A stretch of DNA of 41,771 nucleotides from Verrucomicrobiota bacterium (GTDB taxonomy: Bacteria; Verrucomicrobiota; Verrucomicrobiia; JABWAM01; JAHFSZ01): assembly GCA_023265515.1 (NCBI GenBank), contig JAHFSZ010000011.1, positions 1 through 41,771 of the forward strand, given 5' to 3'. The notes below the pieces were generated by a model. The model saw only the letters and a list, made by a program, of their open reading frames with translations. It was not told where the DNA came from and searched no databases. The first letter of the stretch is position 1. Each line of letters starts with the position of its first letter. A program made the translations under genes and the position numbers. This document shows, in pieces, positions 7,765 through 16,191 of this stretch.

Positions 7765-8310
7765 TCAACGCGGCTCGTAGAGCGGCACCCAGTTTCGATC
7801 CCTGTCCTCCCGGCACGCGACGAAGGACCACTCGAGAATTTTGCCTTCACGCACCCAAAACTCAAATTTCCACTCGCCCGGCGCCAGCTCATAATCGTGA
7901 TCGAAACTGTAGCCGGTGAAACCCCTGGCTTTCCCGTCAACAACGGGAATTCGTTCCTTGAACTTGAACCCGTTTGAAACCGACCCGTCGGGCTTTTGAA
8001 TGGGCGGATGCGTAACGATGATCATGACATCCACTGGCCCCTTCTTGCCGCCGGTAATCTCGTAGTCGAAGCCGAACCGCACCCCCTTCCTCGCGAGAAT
8101 CATCCGCGTATGCTCGACAAAACGGATGCTGCGCGGCGTCCGCTTTGCCCCGGAAGTCGCTTGGGGGAGCGCAACTTCCACTTCACCGCCGACCGGCTCG
8201 AAAACCCCGTAGTCGCCGATGGCGGCCTTCCGGTTGGCCGGTTCCTGTGCCGCAAGAGCGGCCGCGGCAAACGCCGCCGCGCACAACGCGAATTGGAACG
8301 GCCTTTTCAT
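7765..8310 (-). CDS. Secreted protein with probable DUF3859 domain
   Basis: The track ORF starts at 8499, but its first 63 residues look non-coding. The ATG at 8310 gives a signal peptide (MKRPFQFALCAAAFAAAALA, cleavage near AQE) and a 181-residue product. The mature part has GDYGVFEP, a strand-rich body with RFVEHTRMILARKGVRFGFDYEI, THPPIQKPDG and GYSFDHDYELAPGEWKFEFWV. This resembles the DUF3859 family (GxYG, hPP, ELxPGeW) as I remember it; the function is unknown. It is likely a beta-sandwich protein outside the cytoplasm. It lies 72 bp upstream of rmlB on the same strand and may be transcribed separately. Confidence 0.65.
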   Translation of the reverse strand: MKRPFQFALCAAAFAAAALAAQEPANRKAAIGDYGVFEPVGGEVEVALPQATSGAKRTPRSIRFVEHTRMILARKGVRFGFDYEITGGKKGPVDVMIIVTHPPIQKPDGSVSNGFKFKERIPVVDGKARGFTGYSFDHDYELAPGEWKFEFWVREGKILEWSFVACREDRDRNWVPLYEPR

Positions 8311-8503
8311 CCGGCAGAGAACATGATCGCTCTGCGGAGCCCCGGGCAAGAAAAATCGTGGCGGCAGGCGGCCCCCGCAAGCGCCGGTGATCCGGTTGCC
8401 ATTCCATAAAGGCAGCTCCGGCTGCCAAAGTGAACGTAAACGCCCATGACCGAGGCTAAATGAAGCGCCAACGAAGAAATTCGACGCCCATCTTCGCAAG
8501 ACA

Positions 8504-8577
8504 CGACCCCGGCGGGGATTGAACCCACAACCTACGGATTAGAAATCCGTTGCTCTATCCAATTGAGCTACGGGGTC
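8504..8577 (-). tRNA. tRNA-Arg (anticodon UCU)
   Basis: A complete cloverleaf is visible: acceptor GACCCCG/CGGGGTC, D arm GCTCAATTGGATAGAGC, anticodon arm ACGGA-TTTCTAA-TCCGT, and T arm GTGGG-TTCAATC-CCCGC. The anticodon TCT reads AGA/AGG. The discriminator base is G. CCA is not encoded, unlike the other two tRNAs in the window. Confidence 0.95.
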
Positions 8578-8623
8578 TGAGATCAAGAAACCACACTCGA
8601 ACCACAGCCTCAAGGTGGAAATG

Positions 8624-8652
8624 AAAACGCCCCGCCGGACCCAGGCCGGGGG
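8624..8652 (-). terminator. Rho-independent terminator candidate after the receiver gene
   Basis: Directly after the stop codon of the receiver gene the minus strand reads CCCCCGG-loop-CCGGCGGGG with a one-base bulge, followed by CGTTTT. The GC-rich stem and short T-run fit termination of the metG-receiver transcript before tRNA-Arg. Confidence 0.55.
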
Positions 8653-9093
8653 TTACTCCAGAAGCACCTTGCCCTTGGCGACCGCCTTACGGGCCCACAA
8701 TTCATATCGGTCACCCATTTTCGGCACCAAAGCCGCCGCGCCCTTGATCCGCATCGTTTCGTTGTAGCCGGGACTGCCGCTGATGGCGACAACCTTGGCC
8801 CAGAGATGGGTGGGGATGGCATGGATGAAGGTGCCGTCGGGCGCCTCGCCGTCGCAGAAAATCAGGTCGGGCTGGGATTCCTTGAGATAAACGCGGGCCT
8901 CCGATTGCGTCTTCTTGACGACGATCGCATATTCGTCGTTCTTGAGCAGCTTTTTGAGGGCCAGTGAGTATGTGGAAATATCTTCCAGGATAAGGACGAG
9001 TTTTTTCTTTTTCATTACTTCTTCGGTTCCGAGCGCGGAAAGAGCGGCGTCGGCTGTCCCGTTTGATGCTGCGGCTTGAGTGATTTCAGACAT
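8653..9093 (-). CDS. Single-domain response regulator receiver protein
   Basis: The core shows a complete receiver signature: acidic pair E37/D38 (LILEDIS), phospho-acceptor D81 (LIFCDGE), S105 (VVAISGS) and K125 (ALVPKMG). There is no output domain, so it may act as a phosphate shuttle or by protein binding, as single-domain regulators do. No kinase gene is nearby. Two starts are possible. The ATG at 9093 has a strong AAAAAGGA 7 nt upstream but adds 26 low-complexity residues and overlaps the metG 3' end out of frame by 79 bp. The ATG at 9015 forms a TAATG junction with the metG stop and begins directly at the receiver fold (MKKKKLVLILED). Confidence 0.75.
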   Translation of the reverse strand: MSEITQAAASNGTADAALSALGTEEVMKKKKLVLILEDISTYSLALKKLLKNDEYAIVVKKTQSEARVYLKESQPDLIFCDGEAPDGTFIHAIPTHLWAKVVAISGSPGYNETMRIKGAAALVPKMGDRYELWARKAVAKGKVLLE

Positions 9094-10544
9094 GACAAAT
9101 CCTTTTTGGAAAAAATAAATCCCGGCACTTGCAACTGCGCCGCTATTTTTGGGGATGTTTCAGGAAGAAATGGCGACAAAAGAGTGCCAAGCGTGTAAAC
9201 AACCTCGACCAGCCGGTTCAGAACGGTGTCAAGCCGGCCAGCAAGACCCGCGTCCTTGGCGAGCTTCCATGGCGCATTCTCTTCGACATACTGGTTGGCC
9301 CGTTGAACGAGACGGCCGGTCCGTTCAAGCACCCTGCCATATTGGAAGAGCGGCATGTTCTCCAGGTAGAATTCAACGGTCTCAGCCGCCTGTTTTTGAA
9401 GTTCGTCGTCACCCGTGCCTTGGGATCCGACGGCAGGCAGCTTGCCGCTGCGGTAGCGCTGGAGCATGCTGATCGAACGATTGACCAGGTTGCCAAGGTC
9501 ATTCGCCAGCTCCGAATCGTACCGCTGTTTGAAAAGTTCGTCGGTGTAGTTGCTGTCGCCGGCCAGCTGGAGTTCCCGGCAGACGAAGTAACGTACGGCG
9601 TCGGCGTCGTAGGACTGGATGAGTTCGATGGGATCTTTCACATTGCCCAGCGTCTTGCTCATCTTGGCGTTGCCGAAAAGCCACCATCCATGCGCGAACA
9701 TCTGGCGGGGCAAGTCGATTCCGATCGCCTTGAGCATGGCCGGCCAATAGATCGCGTGCGGCGTGATGATTTCCTTGCCGATCAAATGAACATCGGCAGG
9801 CCAGAACTCCTTGAACCGCGCTTCGCCGTAGCCGGGAACGGAAATGTAGTTAATCAAGGCATCGAACCAGACGTAGGTCACATAGTCCTTGTCGAACGGC
9901 ATCTCGATCCCCCACGAGAGCCGGGACTTCGGACGCGAAATGCATAGGTCGCCCAGCGGCTGACTCAAGAAGCCGAGAATCTCGTTGCGGCGCGAGTCAG
10001 GCTGGAGAAACCCGGGGTTGCCCTTGAGATACTCGACGAGCCACGACTGGTACTGGCCCATCTTGAAAAAATAGTTCTTCTCGGAAATCTTGACGACGTC
10101 GCCGTAGATCTCGGGAAACTTTCCGTTGACCATCTCCTTCTCGGTCACAAACTGCTCGGCGCGGGCGCTGTACCAGCCTTCGTGTTCGGCCAGATAGATT
10201 TCACCCCGGTCATGAAGCTCCTGGAGGACTTTCTGCACCACTTTCTTGTGGCGCGGCTCGCTGGTCCGGACAAAATCGTCGTTCGAGATGTGGAGCTGCT
10301 TCCAGAGATTCCTGAAAGAAGCCGCCATTTCATCGGCATGGGCCTGGGGTTCGACGCCTCTTTTCTTCGCCGTCTGCTGGACCTTGGTCCCATGCTCATC
10401 CAGCCCGGTCAAAAAAAACACTTCGCGGCCGGTCATCCGCTGAAACCGGGCCTGCACGTCCGCCCAGATCGTGGTCGACGCATGTCCGAGGTGCGGCCGA
10501 TCGTTTACGTAATAGATCGGGGTGGTGATGTAGTACTTTTTCAT
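9015..10544 (-). CDS. metG: Methionyl-tRNA synthetase
   Basis: A 509-residue class I aminoacyl-tRNA synthetase. The HIGH motif is PHLGHAS, near residue 17-23, and the KMSKS loop is KMSKTLGN. The start TTPIYYVNDRPHLGHAST and the GLDEHGTKVQQTA segment are typical of MetRS. The connective peptide (YSARAEQFVTEKEM) lacks zinc-binding cysteine pairs, so it belongs to the class without a metal knuckle. There is no C-terminal tRNA-binding (Arc1p/EMAP-like) domain; the protein ends at the usual PLFPR motif plus a few residues. Its last 26 codons overlap the receiver gene in another frame if that gene starts at 9093. Confidence 0.95.
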   Translation of the reverse strand: MKKYYITTPIYYVNDRPHLGHASTTIWADVQARFQRMTGREVFFLTGLDEHGTKVQQTAKKRGVEPQAHADEMAASFRNLWKQLHISNDDFVRTSEPRHKKVVQKVLQELHDRGEIYLAEHEGWYSARAEQFVTEKEMVNGKFPEIYGDVVKISEKNYFFKMGQYQSWLVEYLKGNPGFLQPDSRRNEILGFLSQPLGDLCISRPKSRLSWGIEMPFDKDYVTYVWFDALINYISVPGYGEARFKEFWPADVHLIGKEIITPHAIYWPAMLKAIGIDLPRQMFAHGWWLFGNAKMSKTLGNVKDPIELIQSYDADAVRYFVCRELQLAGDSNYTDELFKQRYDSELANDLGNLVNRSISMLQRYRSGKLPAVGSQGTGDDELQKQAAETVEFYLENMPLFQYGRVLERTGRLVQRANQYVEENAPWKLAKDAGLAGRLDTVLNRLVEVVYTLGTLLSPFLPETSPKIAAQLQVPGFIFSKKDLSCLKSLKPQHQTGQPTPLFPRSEPKK

Positions 10545-10598
10545 CCGGCGGGCTTGTTCCTAACCTTCTGTTTCCAGTCTGGCAAGCAATTCGACATA

Positions 10599-12620
10599 TT
10601 AAAGCAGGTTCAATGCGTCCACGTCCACGCTCACGCGCACGTTCTTCTGGCGGGGCACCCTGCCAAGGAGAGGATGCAGCACCTTGGCCAGTGTTTTCAT
10701 CACACGCGACCGCAGAAGAATCTGCCGGCGATGCCGTCCCCTCAATTTCGCCATCGGCGGGACGGCTGGTCCCAGCAGGGTCACATGCTTGGGAATCTTT
10801 TCCGACATCTCCTTCTGCAGCCAGCGGGCTACGAAATCAACCTCCGTCTCCTGGACAGCTGAAAGCTCGATGATTACAAGATGGGAGAATGGCGGATAGT
10901 CGAGCTGCTCACGGTAGGAAATCTCCTCTTCGTAAAAGCCGACGAAATCGTGGTGTCGCGCGAACTGGATCGCCGGATGGTGCGGTGTAAACGTTTGAAC
11001 GATCACCTCGCCCATGACATCTCCGCGGCCCGCGCGGCCCGCTACCTGGGTCACGAGCTGGAACGTCCTCTCGCCGGCCCGGAAGTCCGGCAGGTGGAGG
11101 GCCATATCGGCATAGACAATTCCCACCAGGGTCACGTTGGGAAAATCCAGGCCCTTGGCGATCATCTGGGTGCCGAGCAGGATGTCGATTTTCCCGCGGC
11201 GAAAATCCATCAGCGTTTCGACATAGGCGCGCTTGCGGGTCATGGTATCGGAATCCATCCGCACAATCCTGGCCTGGGGAAAGAGTTTCTGGATCCCCTC
11301 CTCCACTTTTTCAGTGCCCAGGCCGGTGAATTTCACCTCGGGGCTTCGGCATGACTCGCAGACATTCGGAGCGGGCTTCTCCGTGCCGCAGAGGTGGCAC
11401 ATCAACTTGGCGAGCGCCCGGTGGTAGGTGAATGGGATCGCGCACTGGTTGCATTGGGGGACGTGGCCGCACGCAGGACAAAGCATCGACGTGGCGTAGC
11501 CCCGCCGATTCAGGAAAAGAATGGTCTGCTCCCTGCGCTCAAGCCGCTTCTGGATCGCCTCCTTCAGCGTTTCGGAAAAAATCCTCAGTCCCTTCTGTCG
11601 GAGCGCCTCCTCCCGCATGTCGACGATGCGCACCAGCGGCATCTGGATTTCATCGATACGCTTGGGCAGCGAGCAAAGCCGGTATTTGCCCGCCTGGACG
11701 TTGTAATACGACTCCATCGACGGCGTCGCCGAGCCGAGCAGAACCAGGGCCCCCTCGAACTTTCCGCGCATCACCGCCACGTTGCGCGCATGATAGCGGG
11801 GCGCTTCATCCTGCTTGTAAGTGTTCTCGTGCTCCTCGTCGACGACAATCAACCCGAGACTTTTTACGGGCGCGAACACCACTGAGCGGGCCCCGATGGC
11901 AATTCGCGCCTCGCCTTTCCGAAGCCGCTGCCATTCGTGGAAACGCTCGCCGGCCGAAAGATGGCTGTGAAGGATCGCGATCGTGGGGCCTCCCGGTCGA
12001 TTGCCGAAGCGCGCCTGGAAACGCTCGATCGTCTGGGGTGTCAGGGCGATTTCCGGGACGAGCATGATGGCCGACTTTCCGGCGTTCAGGACTTCCTCGA
12101 TGGCCTGCAGGTAGACCTCGGTTTTGCCGCTGCCGGTAGCCCCATGCAGGAGAATCGGCGTGGGCGCTTCCCCCATCAGTTCGCCACGAATGAATTCGAG
12201 CGCTTTTTGCTGGTCGGCGGAAAGCTGGAACCGCTTTGGGACATGCTCGACCGCTTCCCCATCCTTGGCAACGGGCTTTCGCTTTCCCTTGATCTGCGCC
12301 TTCTGGACGGCCGCGGGCACCAGGCATCGGAGCGCCTGCTCCAGCGGACAGATATAGTACTCCGACATCCAACGCGCCACGCGCAGGAGCTCCGGCGTGA
12401 AGATGGTCCGGTCGCCGATGATCTCCGCGATCGGCTTGAGATCCTCCCGTCCCGCGGCCGCGGGACTGGCCCAACCCACGACGGTGCCGAGGATTTTGCG
12501 TCGACCGAACGGGACACGGACACGCGAACCGACCTGAAGATGTCCTGTCCACTGCGCAGGAACCAGGTAGTCGAACTCCCGATCCAGACTCAAATCGACG
12601 CGAATCTTGGCGATTTGCAT
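10599..12620 (-). CDS. priA: Primosomal replication-restart helicase PriA
   Basis: The protein has the PriA N-terminal domain (IAKIRVDLSLDREFDYLVP), Walker A GATGSGKTEVYLQ, the DEEH box in LIVVDEEHENTYKQ, GSATPSMES, and a zinc-binding insert with cysteines in LCPACGHVPQCNQC, MCHLCG and VCESC. The helicase C-terminal part contains GTQMIAKGLDFPNVTLVG and QVAGRAGRG. It reloads the replisome at stalled forks. The track starts at 12656, but the family N-terminus begins at the ATG at 12620 (MQIAKIRV), giving 673 residues. It is divergent from slt with only 15 bp between the two preferred start codons. Confidence 0.93.
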   Translation of the reverse strand: MQIAKIRVDLSLDREFDYLVPAQWTGHLQVGSRVRVPFGRRKILGTVVGWASPAAAGREDLKPIAEIIGDRTIFTPELLRVARWMSEYYICPLEQALRCLVPAAVQKAQIKGKRKPVAKDGEAVEHVPKRFQLSADQQKALEFIRGELMGEAPTPILLHGATGSGKTEVYLQAIEEVLNAGKSAIMLVPEIALTPQTIERFQARFGNRPGGPTIAILHSHLSAGERFHEWQRLRKGEARIAIGARSVVFAPVKSLGLIVVDEEHENTYKQDEAPRYHARNVAVMRGKFEGALVLLGSATPSMESYYNVQAGKYRLCSLPKRIDEIQMPLVRIVDMREEALRQKGLRIFSETLKEAIQKRLERREQTILFLNRRGYATSMLCPACGHVPQCNQCAIPFTYHRALAKLMCHLCGTEKPAPNVCESCRSPEVKFTGLGTEKVEEGIQKLFPQARIVRMDSDTMTRKRAYVETLMDFRRGKIDILLGTQMIAKGLDFPNVTLVGIVYADMALHLPDFRAGERTFQLVTQVAGRAGRGDVMGEVIVQTFTPHHPAIQFARHHDFVGFYEEEISYREQLDYPPFSHLVIIELSAVQETEVDFVARWLQKEMSEKIPKHVTLLGPAVPPMAKLRGRHRRQILLRSRVMKTLAKVLHPLLGRVPRQKNVRVSVDVDALNLL

Positions 12621-12635
12621 TTTGAAATTGGAAAA

Positions 12636-13226
12636 ATGGGTTGGGGCCGCTATCATAAGGCTGTGCGAAAGGTTTGGCTAATCGTTTTCACCAGCGTGGG
12701 CCTCTTCCTGCTGACCCTTGTTTTGCAGCAGTTTCGCCTGCAGTACTGGATGAGGCAAAATCGTTTCGATTCCCTCATCCTGGAAGCCTCCGCCGAATAT
12801 GGAGTGGATCCCAACCTGATCAAGGCTGTGATTCTGCGGGAAAGCAAATTCGAACCCAGAACCCTCGGGACCGTCGGCGAAAAGGGGCTGATGCAGGTCA
12901 CGGACACGACCGGTTCCGAGTGGGCCAGGGCGAACAAAATCGCCAGCTTTCAACCGGAACAGCTCTTCGATCCCCGAATCAACATCCGCGCCGGGGCATG
13001 GTACCTGGGCAAGGCGCTCAACAACTGGGAGACGGCGGAAGACCCAGTGCCGATGGCCCTCGCCGAATACAATGCCGGCCGGAGAAATGTGCTGCGCTGG
13101 ATGGACGAAAAGAGCCTCGTAGACCCGGACCATTTCCTGGGTCGCATCGGTTTTCCATCGACTCAGTCGTACATCAAAACGATCGTCCAGCAAAAGAAGT
13201 TTTACACCAACAACGGCGAGTTTTAA
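12636..13226 (+). CDS. Membrane-anchored lytic transglycosylase (SLT domain)
   Basis: The track ORF begins far upstream inside priA; the true gene is its 3' part. The ATG at 12636 (MGWGRYHKAVRKVWLIVF) gives 196 residues with GGA a few bases upstream. A single membrane segment (about residues 13-31, WLIVFTSVGLFLLTLVL) is followed by a soluble-lytic-transglycosylase domain. That domain has the catalytic Glu in AVILRESKFEP, then EKGLMQV, NIRAGAWYLGKAL, ALAEYNAGRRNVLRW and a final YIKTIVQQKKFY. It cleaves the glycan strands of peptidoglycan. A GTG at 12663 is an alternative start. The stop overlaps the convergent DUF374 stop by 4 bp (TTTAA region). Confidence 0.88.
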   Translation: MGWGRYHKAVRKVWLIVFTSVGLFLLTLVLQQFRLQYWMRQNRFDSLILEASAEYGVDPNLIKAVILRESKFEPRTLGTVGEKGLMQVTDTTGSEWARANKIASFQPEQLFDPRINIRAGAWYLGKALNNWETAEDPVPMALAEYNAGRRNVLRWMDEKSLVDPDHFLGRIGFPSTQSYIKTIVQQKKFYTNNGEF

Positions 13227-13894
13227 TCCGTCACGCCCAAGGGGGAACAGAGCGGGACGTCCCCGCCAAGGTCCAAGAGAGCGTCCTCAAGCTTTTTGCG
13301 TTCCATTTCGAACTCCCCCTCAGTGCGGGCCCGCTGAACAAAAATCGGCTCGCCAATGATGACCCTGCAGTGGGCGAACGGCAACGGGATGAGAAACCTG
13401 TCCCAACTCTTGAGCTCGATCTTCCGGTCGGCGGTGTACGAAACCGGATAAATCGGGGCTCCCGTCCGCTGGGCCAGGCCAATGATCCCCTGCTGGACGT
13501 TATAGCGCGGCCCGCGCGGGCCGTCGGGCGTGATCGCCACATCGGTTCCATTCTCGAAGTGGATGGCGAGCTCCCAGAGCGCCTCCTTGCCCCGCCGCGA
13601 GCTGGAGCCGCGCGCCGACTTGATTCCGAATCTTTCAACCACACGGGCAATCATCTCACCGTCAGAGCTGGCGCTGATCAGGCAGATGCATCGGCGGCCG
13701 GAGAGATTCGATTTATGAAACGGCGGCAGGAGCAGCATCCGGTTGTGCCAGAATGCATAGATCACGGGCTGGCCGGAAGCGCGGCAAAGAAGCTTGCCCC
13801 GATCATCGACTGAGACGCGGAGAGTCCTCCAAAGCAGGCGCAGCAGTGGGGCGCCAATGAACCCAACTAGAAAGTTCCGGAATTTTTTAAACAC
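13223..13894 (-). CDS. DUF374 / lysophospholipid acyltransferase-like protein
   Basis: The track ORF of 358 residues carries about 130 Arg/Ser/Ala-rich residues that are the rpsE gene read in another frame. The real protein probably starts at the GTG at 13894 (VFKKFRNFLVGFIGAPLLRLLWRTLRV), giving 223 residues. The domain shows FWHNRMLLLPPF (HxxxxL acyltransferase motif region), SDGEMIARVVERFGIKSARGSSSRRG, TPDGPRGPRYNVQQG and APIYPVSY, the standard DUF374 pattern. Members resemble glycerolipid or lipid A acyltransferases and act at the inner membrane. The gene lies 25 bp after rpsE, where rpmD/rplO/secY would normally be. No Shine-Dalgarno is visible. Confidence 0.85.
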   Translation of the reverse strand: MFKKFRNFLVGFIGAPLLRLLWRTLRVSVDDRGKLLCRASGQPVIYAFWHNRMLLLPPFHKSNLSGRRCICLISASSDGEMIARVVERFGIKSARGSSSRRGKEALWELAIHFENGTDVAITPDGPRGPRYNVQQGIIGLAQRTGAPIYPVSYTADRKIELKSWDRFLIPLPFAHCRVIIGEPIFVQRARTEGEFEMERKKLEDALLDLGGDVPLCSPLGVTD

Positions 13895-13900
13895 GGCGTG

Positions 13901-13929
13901 TTTGCCGCTTATTTGCCGCTTATTTGCCG
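13901..13929. repeat. 11-bp tandem repeat over the rpsE stop codon
   Basis: Plus strand TTTGCCGCTTA occurs twice in a row (13901-13911, 13912-13922), followed by a partial third copy TTTGCCG. On the coding strand this is GGCAAATAAGC repeated, so the last codons and stop of rpsE are duplicated after the true stop. Confidence 0.85.
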
Positions 13930-14588
13930 TTTTTCTGGACGGGCTTTTTTGGCAGCAGGCCGCGGCGACGCAGGATGTCCTCAGGAAGGCGAAGCTGTTG
14001 GAGGCCTTGGAGGGTCGCCTTGACCACATTGGGAATGTTGCTCGGGCCGAGCGTCTTGCCGATGATGTCGCGGATGCCTGCCGCTTCGACGACGGCGCGA
14101 ACGCCGCCACCCGCCACGATGCCGGTGCCGGGGCTGGCCGGACGCAGAAGGACGCGGCCGCCACCGAAGACGCCCTCCACCTCATGTGGAATCGTGCTTC
14201 CCTTGACCGAAATCTTAACCAGGTTCTTGCGGGCAATTTCTGTTCCCTTGCGGATAGCCTCGGCAACCTCGTTGGCCTTGCCAAAACCATAGCCGACACT
14301 CCCTTTGCGGTTGCCCGCGACGATGAGGGCGCTGAAGCTGAAGCGACGGCCGCCCTTGACGACCTTGGCGCAACGGTTGATGAATACCACCTTCTCGGTG
14401 AACTCGGGTTTCGGCTTGTCGGAGGAATCGTCCCGCCCGCCGGGGCGTCTGCGGTTTCTGGATCCCATGGGTCCCCCTGGCCCGTGATCCCTGATGGGAC
14501 CAGCCGGTTCCTTGACGGGCATCTTCGCCGGCGTCTCGGCCGGGACGGCCTTGGGGGTCGGGGTTGCTTCTGTGTTTGTTTCAGTCAC
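13920..14588 (-). CDS. rpsE: 30S ribosomal protein S5
   Basis: The 222-residue protein has the S5 N-terminal RNA-binding domain ([48 protein letters not shown]) and the C-terminal domain ([33 protein letters not shown]-like [13 protein letters not shown]). It is longer than the usual 165-175 residues because of a 60-residue N-terminal tail rich in Pro, Ala, Gly and Arg before the core. It is the last ribosomal gene of this block. The tandem repeat at 13901 overlaps its stop. Confidence 0.97.
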   Translation of the reverse strand: MTETNTEATPTPKAVPAETPAKMPVKEPAGPIRDHGPGGPMGSRNRRRPGGRDDSSDKPKPEFTEKVVFINRCAKVVKGGRRFSFSALIVAGNRKGSVGYGFGKANEVAEAIRKGTEIARKNLVKISVKGSTIPHEVEGVFGGGRVLLRPASPGTGIVAGGGVRAVVEAAGIRDIIGKTLGPSNIPNVVKATLQGLQQLRLPEDILRRRGLLPKKPVQKNGK

Positions 14589-14627
14589 GCTGTCAGCTCC
14601 TTGATCAGTTCACCAAATGTTAAGTTC

Positions 14628-14987
14628 TTAAAACTGCAATCCCGCCTCGCGCGCCGCGTCGGCGAGCGCCTTCACTTTCCCATGGTATTTGCGACTGCCT
14701 CGGTCAAAAACAACGGCCTTAATCTTTTTCTGAAGCGCTCTTTCCGCAGCCATTTTGCCCGCGATGGCGGCCCCCGCAATGTTGGGCTTGAGCTTTGTTT
14801 GCCGAAGATCCGGCTGCAGCGACGAGAAGGAGGCCAGAGTCACTCCATGCGTGTCGTCAATGAACTGCACGTGGATGTGGCGTCCCGAAAACTTCACGCT
14901 CAGACGGGGCCGCTCGGCGGTGCCGATGATTTTCTTGCGCACTCGCCAGTGTCTCCGGATCGACAATTCTCTTTTCGATTTAGCCAT
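14628..14987 (-). CDS. rplR: 50S ribosomal protein L18
   Basis: A 119-residue protein with RRHWRVRKKIIGTAERPRLSVKFSGRHIHVQFIDD, TLASFSSL and FDRGSRKYHGKVKALADAAREAGLQF, which is the L18 family at normal length. It binds 5S rRNA in the central protuberance. It lies between rplF and rpsE in the standard spc order, 39 bp before rpsE. Confidence 0.97.
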   Translation of the reverse strand: MAKSKRELSIRRHWRVRKKIIGTAERPRLSVKFSGRHIHVQFIDDTHGVTLASFSSLQPDLRQTKLKPNIAGAAIAGKMAAERALQKKIKAVVFDRGSRKYHGKVKALADAAREAGLQF

Positions 14988-15039
14988 GTTTCTAAAACTC
15001 TCTGATCAAATGTTCAAAGTCTTGTCGCAGTCAGGCCCC

Positions 15040-15585
15040 TTAAGCGGTTTGCCCAGCCGTCTTGCCCACCTTGCGACGCACCTGTTCGCCGGCATAACGG
15101 ATGCCCTTGCCCTTGTACGGCTCAGGGGGATAATACCGCCGGATGCTTGCCGCGACTTCGCCGACGAGCTGCTTGTCAGCCCCATCAATCTGGATCTGGG
15201 TGTTCTCGGCCACCTGGATCTTGATCTCCTTGGGAATTGGAAAAAGGACCGGGTGCGAGAATCCGAGGCTCAAATTCAGATTGCTGCCCTGGACGGCGGC
15301 CTTGAAACCGACGCCCTGAATTTCCAGCTTCTTCTGATAACCGTCGGTCACGCCCTTGACCATGTTCTGGGTGAGTGCGCGCGCCAGCCCGTGGAGCGCC
15401 TTCATCTCACGGTTGTCACTCTTCCGCTCGAAATGGACCGATTTATCCTCGATCTTGGCGGTGATGCCCTCCGGCAGGGTATAGCTGAGCTTCCCCCTCG
15501 GCCCCTCCACTTTGAGGATGCGGCCCTCCAAGCTCACTTTGACCTTGTCCGAAAAGACGACCGGCTTTTTTCCAATGCGGCTCAT
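15040..15585 (-). CDS. rplF: 50S ribosomal protein L6
   Basis: The canonical N-terminus MSRIGKKPV sets the start at the ATG at 15585; the track start at 15600 adds MSGDF. The GGTGA Shine-Dalgarno for 15585 overlaps the rpsH stop codon, indicating coupling. The C-terminal signature RRYYPPEPYKGKGIRYAGEQVRRKVGK is present. The product has 181 residues, normal for L6, which sits near the factor-binding site of the large subunit. Confidence 0.97.
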   Translation of the reverse strand: MSRIGKKPVVFSDKVKVSLEGRILKVEGPRGKLSYTLPEGITAKIEDKSVHFERKSDNREMKALHGLARALTQNMVKGVTDGYQKKLEIQGVGFKAAVQGSNLNLSLGFSHPVLFPIPKEIKIQVAENTQIQIDGADKQLVGEVAASIRRYYPPEPYKGKGIRYAGEQVRRKVGKTAGQTA

Positions 15586-15589
15586 AAAA

Positions 15590-15982
15590 TCACCAGACAA
15601 AACAGAGGACTTCGCCTCCCACTTTCTCCTTTTTCGCCTCGCGGCCCGTCATAATGCCGCGGGAGGTGGAAAGGATCGACACACCCAGACCGCCGCGTAT
15701 CACCTTCGGGATTGCCGTGGATGAAACATACCGGCGCAGCCCAGGCTTGCTGATGCGCTTCAGGCCGGTGATGGCGCGCTGCTCGCCAATACCCCGCAAC
15801 TTGATCCTGATTTGCATGTGGTTCTTCACTTTCTCCACTTTGAAATCCTCGATAAAACCTTCCTTTTTCAACACCCGCACGATGTCGGCCTTGATCCGGG
15901 AGTGCGGGACGGAAATCTCTTCTTTCTCGACCTGGTTTGCGTTTCGAAGCTGCGTCAACAAATCTGAAATGGGATCGTTCAT
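15590..15982 (-). CDS. rpsH: 30S ribosomal protein S8
   Basis: The 130-residue protein starts NDPISDLLTQLRNAN and ends with the S8 signature STSRGIMTGREAKKEKVGGEVLCFVW. It binds helix 21 of 16S rRNA. In E. coli S8 is the translational repressor of the spc operon; no equivalent mRNA site was looked for or recognised here. The stop codon carries the Shine-Dalgarno of rplF. Confidence 0.97.
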   Translation of the reverse strand: MNDPISDLLTQLRNANQVEKEEISVPHSRIKADIVRVLKKEGFIEDFKVEKVKNHMQIRIKLRGIGEQRAITGLKRISKPGLRRYVSSTAIPKVIRGGLGVSILSTSRGIMTGREAKKEKVGGEVLCFVW

Positions 15983-15992
15983 TGTTTTTTCC

Positions 15993-16178
15993 TCACCAGC
16001 TCGCCTTCGTTACGCCGGGAATGTTCCCCTGCAACGCCAGCTCGCGGAAGCAGATTCGGCACATTTGAAACCGGCGGATAAAAGCGCGGCGGCGCCCGCA
16101 GGTCTTGCAGCGGTTGTAGCGGCGCACTTTGAATTTCTGCGGCAGTTTCTGTTTATTTTCCCATGAGAGTTTCGCCAT
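15993..16178 (-). CDS. rpsN: 30S ribosomal protein S14, zinc-binding type
   Basis: The 61-residue protein has two CxxC pairs, [20 protein letters not shown], followed by [18 protein letters not shown]. This is the short zinc-binding (type Z) S14, in its conserved place between rplE and rpsH. Some bacteria carry a second zinc-free S14 for zinc starvation; none is in this window. Confidence 0.97.
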   Translation of the reverse strand: MAKLSWENKQKLPQKFKVRRYNRCKTCGRRRAFIRRFQMCRICFRELALQGNIPGVTKASW

Positions 16179-16191
16179 AGATCTTCCTCGA

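Noticed and set aside
11937-12635. 429-residue plus-strand ORF extending slt far upstream
   Set aside because: The upstream part is the reverse frame of priA, Arg/Gly-rich and without family resemblance; slt starts with its membrane segment at 12636.
13895-14299. N-terminal 130-residue extension of the DUF374 ORF
   Set aside because: The Arg/Ser/Ala-rich residues are rpsE read out of frame; no fusion protein is supported.
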